DNA of 64,000 nt. Source: Mermis nigrescens. Its lineage: Eukaryota > Nematoda > Enoplea > Mermithida > Mermithidae. Positions 1 through 9,700 of this stretch are shown piece by piece. A model generated the notes under the pieces. The model ran no database searches. It had not been told where the DNA came from and saw only the letters and a program-made list of their open reading frames with translations. Where the stretch lies: contig JAVLUZ010000340.1 in assembly GCA_036768485.1 (NCBI GenBank), positions 1,196,701 through 1,260,700 on the forward strand. Direction: 5' to 3'. The position numbers and the translations under genes were made by a program. The number at the start of each line of letters is the position of its first letter. Position 1 is the first letter of the stretch.

Positions 1-427
1 ATTTTTTTTGCTTTTTCAGCAATTTTTTGATGCTATTGGATAGTGCTTGATGAAAAACGTCAAAAAATTGTGTTTTGCCATACAAGCATAGGTGGGCAGC
101 ACCAAAATTCTGGAGGGTGGGGGGATGAAAAATTTTCAAAGGCTAAAAATAGTCTTAAAAGTGGTTGTATGGCAAAAACACCGTTTTTTGACGTTTCTCA
201 TGAAGCACTATCCAACAGCATCAAACAATCACTAAAAAGCAAGAAAAAATTTCAAAATTTGAATTCTGGGGGTATTTTGATTTCTAAGGGGGTGGTATTT
301 CAACTTCTGGGTGTGGTGCGACCCCCTTCCATGCCCATGTATGCATACAACCACTTTTGAGACCATTTTGTAACCTTTGAAAATTTTTTCACCCCTTCCC
401 CCAGAATTTTGGTTCTGCCCACCTATG
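1..427. mobile_element. M1 miniature element, left end cut by window
   Basis: This is the right part of an M1 element, a short non-coding repeat found more than ten times in the window. It keeps the shared core (a GATAGTGCTTGATGA-like stretch and a ccccagaattttgg tract) and the right terminus ending ctgcccacctatg at 427. A second M1 copy is inserted inside it. The left end lies outside the window, so its target duplication cannot be tested. Confidence 0.8.
87..343. mobile_element. M1 miniature element inserted in another M1
   Basis: The element runs from cataggtgggc to gcccatgtatg, imperfect terminal inverted repeats of the form CAYAYSTGGGC. It is flanked by CATACAAG (79-86) and CATACAAC (344-351), an 8-bp target duplication with one mismatch. 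It is inverted relative to the host M1 copy. Eight-base duplications and CA termini are typical of the hAT superfamily, so M1 is probably a hAT-mobilised MITE. No transposase is encoded. Confidence 0.85.
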
Positions 428-599
428 TGGATGATCATTAATATTAGGTTGATTTAAAAATGAGAGCTACAATCACTTTGAGACTTGAGATTGTTATTAG
501 CTCCTATATAATTTTTAGATGTTGTGATTCTGTGCTGAACAATCTTTGCATAGCATCATTAGATTGCTGAGTGTTTCGATTTAAATCAATGTTTGAAAG

Positions 600-1203
600 A
601 AAGTGATCACATTTTGCTCATACACCTGATTAGTCTCTTGCTTATGCGCCTCAGTTCAGTTACCGCTGCTTCAAAATTTTTTGGAGACGTTTTATATCTA
701 TATGCTGATTATCTGGAAAATGCTCATGGAGTGCTTCTACCCAAGCTTGCAAATTTTTGAGAGGCATATCTCTTTGATTTGAATCACATGAGAGATTGTA
801 TGCAGCACCTCTTAAATAAGTAGAAAAAAGAGCTATTTTTGTCAATGAGTTGATACGCGCCAGCTAAAACAGCCAGATTTGAGAATTGTTTTTTCCATTC
901 ACTCCAATTTATTTCTCCATGCCCAGAATATAGAGATTGGGGGAGCTGTGATAACAGATACTAGTCGACTAACATACATATCTTGAACTTTTTCAAACGT
1001 ATCATGCAAGCAAGCTATGGCTTTGTTATCCATTTTATTCTGCCGCTTCTTTGAAAATCTTGAGTGATGCTTTTGACCCACTGAATCAGAAACATTTTAG
1101 GATCAAGAGATTGATTTCTTAATTGTGATCCATTTGCTAAATTTTCACTATAACTATACCTTTCTACAATGCGATTTAAAGTGCCTGAGAGTGTATGATC
1201 CAT
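600..1203 (-). pseudogene. Decayed gag-like gene
   Basis: Three overlapping minus-strand fragments read as one damaged protein. The middle part has the look of a retrotransposon capsid domain: a W-x-x-F start, then LFSTYLRGAAYNL near 790-830 and a WVEALHEHFP helix near 715-745. These resemble the gag helix in which a short aliphatic segment precedes G-x-A. Frameshifts and stops break it throughout. It lies about 0.9 kb downstream, on the same strand, of the envelope-like relic at 2117-3400. It could be the gag of the same retroelement family as at 23.6-24.9 kb, but that homology is judged only by eye. Confidence 0.35.
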
Positions 1204-2013
1204 GATTGTATATTTGATAGCATAACATATTCAGAGAATGAATGATAATATATTATGTATAATAACAAAAAGATTGTAATAAATAAGCAAGCTGGTGCAC
1301 TTGTTGTTAGAATGTAGCAAGCTGACTATGCTCAGGTATTTTTATAATATCCAGAGAGCAGAGAGCCATACTTTTATCACATGAGAGTGAGATTGTGCAA
1401 GTAACAAATAAATATTATGATGACAGGAAACCCTTCAGCAGCGTGCAGCATTATAAGACGTGAACTAACTTTTACATCAAATTAATGCTAATTTATACAT
1501 AGTCAGTAAGTGTGCAATCTATAGCTAGTCAATCATATTTCCGAGGATTGTTTCCTAATTCCAGGAATTGGCTTCTTGATTGTGCAAATTTATTTATGTG
1601 TGGCACATGCTAAAACTATGTGATTCACTTTACTTGCGATTCTGTCTAAGTGATTCATGCTTCCAACAAACTACAGTGAATCAGTAGTATGAAGGGGTTG
1701 CAAGCGCATTTTGGGGTACCACGATGTTATAACATGTGGACAGGTTGCCTATCTTTTGTACATGATGGTACCACTTTTAGCCTGCATAATAGACTGAAAC
1801 ATCATGATTATAATACAGACACAATTAGGTAGTAATATGGTACATCGGCTATGTGATGCAATCTTAATATTGCGCATTGGCTAAGCAGCTTGTGATACAT
1901 ATTGCGCATTGGCAAAGCAATTTTTCCAGCTAGTATTATTGCTCATTGGCAGCCTGTTTGGTATTTATAATAAGCGCATTGGAAAAGTATTTTTATGATA
2001 AAAAATTAATAAT
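1204..2013. other. No gene seen; short GCGCATTGG repeats
   Basis: No coding potential is evident. Between about 1868 and 1982 a motif close to GCGCATTGGC occurs four times at irregular spacing, with AAGCA following in two cases. It may be a degenerate minisatellite inside an unrecognised repeat. Confidence 0.4.
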
Positions 2014-2116
2014 CACACATGGGCATGGGGGGTTCAGGGGGTATGCACCCCCAGAAGTTCATTTTTTGACTTGAAAATTTTTCACCCCTCCCAGATTTTG
2101 GTGCTGCCCACCTATG
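2014..2116. mobile_element. Short M1 derivative
   Basis: Both M1 termini are present (cacacatgggc at 2014 and gcccacctatg at 2116), but most of the interior is missing, leaving about 100 bp. Flanks TTAATAAT and GTAGTTAT match at only five of eight positions, so the duplication is weak. It sits inside the envelope-like relic, near that relic's C-terminal region. Confidence 0.65.
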
Positions 2117-3400
2117 GTAGTTATACCTATTAGCCTGGGGTACAATGTTATAAAATACCCCTGATCCATTTGTCTCCATATCAAAATCTTTTGTGTAAAC
2201 AATTGACTGTCTCAGAGAAATGTACAAGGTCCTTGCCCCCAGGCAAGACAAACCAAATTTCTCCTTAATCATTTTATGATCCATATAAATTTTTGTAACA
2301 TTCACTTGTTTGCAACCCTAAATCGTTAAAAGTCCCCAGTGAACTCCCCAACAATGTCTCCCCATCAAAAGAAAGCACGAGCACCAATGGTTGGGTCTAA
2401 ATAAAGTAGTTGCCACAAAACATCAATCTTCCTTTGAAATTGTTGACGAAGTTCAGACCAAATTCTATGGAAACTGGAAATTTCTCCTTGCAGAATGCGA
2501 ATTTCGAAATAATTTAGCTTCAAATTAACGGGATCTAGTGGTGCTTCTTCTATTCTATGAGTTTTTGGAGACACAAGCTTATGTTCTGGCTGAGATATCA
2601 ACTCATGATTGGAACAGGTCCACCAAAATTCCTTGTTCTGTCATATATGCATGTGAAATTTCAGCACATTTTGAATATTTCTCTTTTAATCTGAAAGCTC
2701 CTTGAAGTTCATCTATTACAGCTTAACTTTCACTAAGTAAGGCGGAAAATGTACCTCGAGAAACAAAAGGACAAATTTCTCTGAACAAATCTCCCTGCCA
2801 AAGAAAAGTGTGCTTGGGGGTTTTGCACCTGTTATAAGTGGTTCGACAGAAACTCACATCCCTCAGGTCTTAATGAGCAATCTGACCATCCCAAGTGGCC
2901 ACTTGACCCTCTTCTATTATAAAATTTGTTACCAAAGAACAAAAATCTCAACAACAATATGAGTATTTAATTTCAAATTTTAGATTTGTTGTCAGAAATC
3001 CGTTTTTATCCTTTTTTAGATGATTTCTGTCAAATTCCAAAGTCTGATAAGCATTTTTACAAGCTTCTGAAGAAACTGGTTTGCTTCTAGTTTTGTCAAG
3101 GGTTGTACCCCATGATCCAAAAAATCCAGTGTAGGTACAGGCAGTTCTCAAAGTTTTCATACATTTTATGGCAAACAAAGTGGCTGGTTCAAATCTTGGA
3201 GCAAAAATTGTAATGTTTAGTTCTTTTGGCTTAGACCATTTTCCCCCAGGTAGAGTACACTGAACCAAATGAGGTATATCTACACGATGACCACTTTTGC
3301 TAGCACCACAAATTTGATAATCCTATTCTGGTTTGCGGTGCATAGCAAAAAGTTTATAGATAGCAACATGATAAGAATTAGCTCACGTAATTTGATTTTG
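2117..3400 (-). pseudogene. Decayed envelope-like glycoprotein, copy 2
   Basis: This is a broken minus-strand copy of the envelope-like protein at 19.6-21.3 kb. Shared landmarks in order are a hydrophobic signal-like stretch near 3340-3390, a C-G-x-S-x-S-G-H motif near 3290, LPGG near 3250, a phenylalanine-rich GFFGSWG near 3115, then LDPTIGARAFF near 2370-2400, and a LVHFxETVNCLHK motif near 2180-2235. The protein would be a surface membrane glycoprotein of an LTR retroelement. At least three frameshifts split it, and an M1 derivative lies in its 3' part. The glycoprotein family was not recognised. Confidence 0.6.
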
Positions 3401-3549
3401 TGAAATTTACAAATCAAAATTTGACAACATCAATACATGCAATCAAAACATAAGAGTTTGCTCCAAATAGTTTTAGATAAATAATATAATTATAAATGAA
3501 AATTGCATGCTTTATGGTAATAAATATATGCTTGATAACTGCTATAATT

Positions 3550-3977
<428 letters not shown>

Positions 3978-4032
3978 CTTCCTCAACCCTACAAAAAAGA
4001 TAATACTGCGAAAAATAAACAAAAAAAATCAC

Positions 4033-5906
4033 TTATATCATTAAACAATCATACCGTGTTCTCGCTGTTGTCTTCATCCTTCTTCGTCGAATCCTCATCC
4101 TTTGTCGAATCGTTTTCATCGCTGCAACTTTCTTTAACGCCGTCGCTCTCATCATCCTCGTCATCCTCCATGTCACTATCGTCTTTATCCTCTTTATCAT
4201 CCTTGCTTTCGTGCTCCGAATTATCTTTACGACCCGTATGCATTTCGTTTCTTCCTTCCTGGTGGATAAATTCGCGTTTACGATTTTTATATCAGCGATT
4301 CGTAAACCTCTACGTTTATTACTTTCCACTAATTTATTTTCGTTCAAAGCACAAATTATAGATTCAGTTATACTTTTTCCTTGCAAAAAAGTATGTTTCA
4401 AAGACATTTCATTATAATTTGTTTTACGACCCAATTGAAGAAGCAGGCATTGGCAAAGCCTAATCACTAGATCAACTGCTTCACCTTCATTTTTCCACTG
4501 CTTGTAGTACTTTGCTACTAAGCTTCTCCAAGCATCAAAGAATCTTTGTTGCTTTCTACCTCCTTTATCTTGATAACTAGTCGTAATGAATACATACGCT
4601 TTTTTAACTTTATCAAAAGCGGATTTATCGCTAAATAATGATTTTATTTTATCGTCTTCAAAATGCACAGTATAATCATTTGAATACTGGTTTTGACGAT
4701 AATTTAAACGATTTTTAACAGAATATGAATTCTGATAGCTTGAATTCGTATATTCTGTATTCAATTTTTGACTTTGCACATTATTCGAATACACTGTGTT
4801 TGTAGTGCAAGATTTAATTTCACTTATCTCCTTTTTCATTCTCTCGTTTTCTTCCATCAAAATTTTCTTTTCGCTAACGGCGACTTCCAATAACGCCTTA
4901 TAATAGCCGCGTTCTTCGGCCAGTTTGATCATCGGATTATCGCTATATGCGTCAGGTGGTCGCACAGCGATTGGTTCCGAAAAAATTGCGTCTCGTATTC
5001 GACCATAATCTATGATATGAATTTTATTGATTAATAAAAATTCATTTTTCGAATAAATTTCAAAAATCAACGTTTTATTCTAGCTATTTCTGGAAAGCAT
5101 GATCAACAGAAATAAAATAAATAAGATATCTGACTATTTACGTAATAAATAGTTTTTTTCACAAATATTGTTTGTTAAAAACAAACAATTTTTATAACGC
5201 ATCCATGACTGTTATGCATAATCAAGAGTAATGCATAATTTATTTAATTATTAATATTTTATTTTTCTAAAATAAATTCAGTACTTAATAAAGTGAAATT
5301 ACTTTATTCTATTTAACAACCTTAAACTTATACAAATTAGTATAAGTTATTTCTCAACTACAAAAATGATATTTTTCTATCCTTTTTTGATATTTGTCAC
5401 AATAATTATGCTATGCAATGTCAAATTAATTTTAAGCATTGCTGTATAGTTAAAAATTAACTATGTTTCTTCAGAGACAACGAAATTTAATGACAATTCA
5501 CACTTTTACAATATTAATACAATAATCGCGTAATAATCAATCAGAAAACAGCATAAATTATACATTTTTAAATTTCAGTGCATTTTTCGCGCATATATTA
5601 ATTAATATTTTTCTTGCCGATACATAATATTCACAATATAAATAATAACGGCACAATTTTATTTTTGCGCATTTTATTTGCACCTTTTTTTTGAATAAGC
5701 TTGAACTATATGAGTTTCAAGCATTTAACTGTTTATCTGAGGCAATTAAATTTATTACACGATTTGTATTCCATATTAATATACTCACCGATATTATCTT
5801 TATTAAAAATTTTGGAGGATGGATGAGAGCTCTGAGACGACATGGCCATCGATCGATTTGACAACATGTCGTTATTAGTTGCAGACGATTTTGGTGCAAA
5901 ATTCAT
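4033..5906 (-). CDS. Gypsy ORF3, spliced, unknown function
   Basis: A coding exon runs 5906-5789 and a second runs 5009-4033. The first starts with ATG at 5906, has an in-frame TAG four codons... upstream region closed by TAG, is Ser/Asn rich, and ends at a GTGAGT donor after one base of a codon. The second begins after CATAG at 5010 with two bases that complete that codon in the open frame. The joined product has a Glu/Lys-rich coiled-coil-like part near 4830-4900, a Tyr/Asn/Gln-rich part, and a conserved-looking central block near 4430-4650. Its tail is ambiguous: one frame is Arg-rich, another (4049-4243) is Asp/Glu-rich and more natural. It lacks a signal peptide or membrane segment, so it is not an envelope. 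It follows integrase by about 330 bp. I recognise no family. Confidence 0.6.
5010..5788 (-). other. Candidate intron in gypsy ORF3
   Basis: On the minus strand this 779-bp segment starts GTGAGTAT at 5788 and ends CATAG at 5010. It contains many stops in all frames. Removing it joins the upstream exon to the long downstream frame in phase. The tract before the acceptor is AT-rich and only weakly pyrimidine-rich. Such an intron would let ORF3 be made from a spliced subgenomic RNA, as retroviruses do for env. Confidence 0.55.
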
Positions 5907-6234
5907 TTTCGACTACTTTCGACAATTATTGAAAACTTCGAATAAATTTTAACATAAGCTGAAAGAAATAAGATATTATAAACACGTAGATATAATTTTA
6001 AAAAAAATAATACGCGATATAATATATAAAAAATAATACGTATAATACACACAAATAAATACGCAAAATTACAATTGTACATAATGCAATTATTTGACGA
6101 CAAAAATAATACGTCGACTAGGGCAGTAAGACAATTAACCGCATGTAGAATTGATTCATTGAGACTATATTCGCTAAAACGTTTCCGATCGATAGTAGTA
6201 AACATTTCTGTAAATTTACATAGAAATGGGTTTA

Positions 6235-6792
6235 TCATGCACGCATATTGCATGTATTCCATGGTTTTATACGTTCCAAAGAAATTAGATATTCTTTGGG
6301 ATTTTCTTCTAAAGAACTTAATTTAACAGTATTCGGATTTGTTTCTGGGAATACAGATGTTATCCTAAAAGGACCCGAATACGATTTATCTAATTTAAAC
6401 TTTTTTGGCGAATTTACTACCACTAAATCTCCTGGAAAAAATCTTTTTTCCTTTGTTTTTTGATCGTAGTAATTTTTCTGTTTTTTCTGAGCCTTCTGAA
6501 TATTTTCTAGGATTATTTCCCGAGTTTTACTCATACTTTCGGCTAGAAAATATTTATATGAATCATAGTCTAAAGCAATCGTCATTTTACGAAGTAAAAT
6601 GTTATCTATTTCAAAAATTGGCTGACGACCATACATTAAAAAATATGGTGATTCTTTCGTCGACTCATGTGGCATTGCTCTATAAGCAAATAAAGCAAAA
6701 TTGAGATATTTTTCCCAATTATCAGGTTCATCAATTGATAAACGTTTTAACTGATCAATTAATGTTCTATTAAATCTTTTCAACAAGGCCAT
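6235..6792 (-). pseudogene. Integrase C-terminal part, shifted frame
   Basis: This frame continues integrase after a single-base frameshift near 6780 in a run of A residues. It contains the end of the catalytic core (YRAMPHEST, then SPYFLMYG) and a C-terminal GPF-type module (YSGPFRI near 6375) followed by a short basic end. In a working element it would be the last part of the pol polyprotein, which inserts the cDNA into chromosomes. The frameshift falls beside the third acidic residue of the D,D-35-E triad, so the copy should be inactive unless frameshifting rescues it, which nothing here suggests. Confidence 0.88.
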
Positions 6793-9700
6793 CTCCTTGC
6801 GGATGATAGGCTGTTGTTTGAATTTTCTTAGTTCTCAATAACGAACATACTTCTTGCATTAATTTACTAGTAAAATTTGACCCACGATCTGATAAAAGAC
6901 ATTTGGGTTCTCCGTGTCTCAAAACTATTTCTTTTATGAATATTTCAACTACTGACTCTGCTGAAATATTTTCTAATGGAAATGCTTCGACCCATTTTGT
7001 GTAATAATCACAAAAGATTAATAAATTCGTTTTATTATTTCTAGAAGGTTTCAAGGTAAGACAATCAACTGAAACCATTTCCCAAGGTCCTGTTACGGGA
7101 ATATTTATGAGTGGAACCTTAGGTTTCACTTCGTTTCGAGTGAGTTGGCACTGTGGGCAACTTAGCACCCACTTTCTAACGTCTGTACCTATGTCAGGCC
7201 ACCAATATCTCAAAAGTATGGTTGATGTTACTTTTGGAATTCCAAAATGAGCAGCAATATTTGCTCCATGAAATTGGTGCAACACTTTTTGAACTAACGA
7301 TTTTGGAACTAACAACTGAAAAATCGTATTTTTAGTCAATTTATTTTGCCATATTTTATAAACACAGTCATCAATCATACAAAAATTCTCATATTTTTTA
7401 GAATATTTTGTAGATTTTGTCAGCGCTTCGTAAATTTCTGAAATAAACGGATCTTTCTTTTGTAAGTCAGACACGTTTATTTTATTTAAATCAATCGAAA
7501 CTTCATTTTCGACAGGTATTAATTCATTAGTTAGACTTGTCGTTGCTTTGGCATCATTATCACTATTAATTTCTCTATTTTTATGACACGTTTCTTCATT
7601 TTGTTTTCTAGCTGATGCTCGCGTCATAACGTTTACATTTTCAGGAATTCTCGACAGGAAATCTGCTGCTTCATTCAATTTTCCTGGTATATGTCTTATT
7701 TCAAACTTAAATTTATCTAGTGCAGCAGCCCATTTTTGTACTCTATTATTTTTAGAGACTGAAGTTTTCATCCACGAAAGGGGTTTGTGATCTGATTCAA
7801 CTAGCACTTCTTGATCCATTATATAATGGCTGAATTTTTCGAAAGCGAAAAACAGTGCTAGGCATTCTCTTTCAATTGTACTGTAATTTTTTTCCGCTTT
7901 CTTCAGTTGCCTACTAGCATAAGCAATTATCCATCGTTCTGTACCTCTTTCTTGCAACAGAACGGCGCCTAAAGCTATGCCACTCGCATCAGCTTGTATT
8001 ATAAATTTACAATCTGTATTATAAACAGGAAATCTTAATATTGGTGCAGATGTGAATTTATCCTTTAAATTATTAAAGGCTTTTTCGCGCTCAGGTGTGA
8101 TGTTAAATTCACTTTCTTCATGCATAAGCTCATACAATGGCGCTGCAGTTTCGGCTAATCTTGGCCAGAATCTGTGGAACCATTGTACGAGTCCGAGAAA
8201 ACTCTGCATTTCCTTAACAGTTTTAGGAAATGGAAATTTCCTTATTACGTCAAACTTTTCAGGATCCGGACAGATTCCATTTTCTGAGATTTCATAACCA
8301 AGAAAACGTACTTTTAGCTTCAAAAAATCGCATTTTTTGGGTTTAAGCTTTAGATTTGCCTCTTCTAATGCTTTAAAGACTTTTTCAAGATTCTTTAAAT
8401 GTTCATCGAATGTTTTACTAAATACTATAATGTCATCTATATACACCAAGCAGGATTTCCAGTTTAGACCTCTTAAAATTAATTCCATGAGGCGCTGAAA
8501 ATCCGATGGCGCATTTTTCAAGCCAAAAGGCATGACATTAAATTCAAAATGTCCTTCTTGGCAAATAAATGCAGTTTTCTCTCGGCTATTTTCATGCATT
8601 CCGATTTGCCAGTATCCACTTTTCAAATCTAATGTAGAGAAATATTTTGCATCTCCTAATGAATCAACATATTCATCGATACGTGGTATTGGGAACACAT
8701 CGTTTCGAGTTACAGCATTTAAGCCTCGAAAGTCTACAACGGTTCTCCAAGATCCGTCTTTTTTCTTAATGAGAAAAAGAGGAGCTGCCCATGGGCTTTT
8801 TGTTGGTTTTATTATGTCATCTGCAAGCATTTTTTCAATTTCTTCTTGCAGTAATTTTTTATGTGCTATTGGTGTACGAAATGGTCTTTTAGCAATCGGC
8901 ATTGCTGAACCACTGTTTATTTCGTGTTGTATTAAATGCGTAACTCCTAACTTTTCACCATCCAAAGCAAAAACAGCACGATGTTTTGAAAGCATTTCGC
9001 GCAATCTTCCTCTTTGTTCTAACGATAAATTTGGATTTTCCACCAATTTATCTAGAATCGTTTCAAATTTTTTATCTTTAACCGATTTTCCATTTGTACT
9101 TTCAATATTACAAATCGAATCTACTGGTTCAGCATGACCAATTACCGTTCTTGACTTAATTTCGACAGGATTGTTAGCAGTATTTAAAACACACACTGCT
9201 ATCATTTGTTTATCGCAATCAAATAGCGATTTTGCGACAAACAATTCTTCGTGATTAAAGTAAGGCTCCACAGTATATATTTCTGATTGCGGACTTTCGA
9301 CATATACTGTTGCTGGTATTATTTTTTGACTATTAGGCGGAATAACTGTTTTCATAGCAGTTCGGACAGTTATTACATTTATACCTATTTTATTTTTACA
9401 TGTACATTTTTCTGGATTGTACACAGAAAATTTTTTCCCTTTTATTTCGATTAATCGTTCAGCTACCTTGACGTTTGCATTTATTCGTTTATTTCCGAGA
9501 ATATCGGAACCTATTATAAATTCACCGTTAAGTATCTCAACGATTTTTGCATGAATTGGTATCTTTTCATTATCAATTTCAAAATAGAAATTGACGACGC
9601 CAATAATTTTCATGCTATTATGATTGGCCACAAATACTTCATCGATGTGCGTTTTATCATCACATGCAATACCGAACACATCGTTCATAAATTTCTTACT

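Noticed and set aside
2014..2124. Perfect 8-bp duplication around the short M1
   Set aside because: Flanks match at only five of eight positions, no better than weak evidence.
8052..9137. Plus-strand frames of up to 201 codons opposite pol
   Set aside because: They mirror the conserved gag-pol reading on the other strand and show no protein character.
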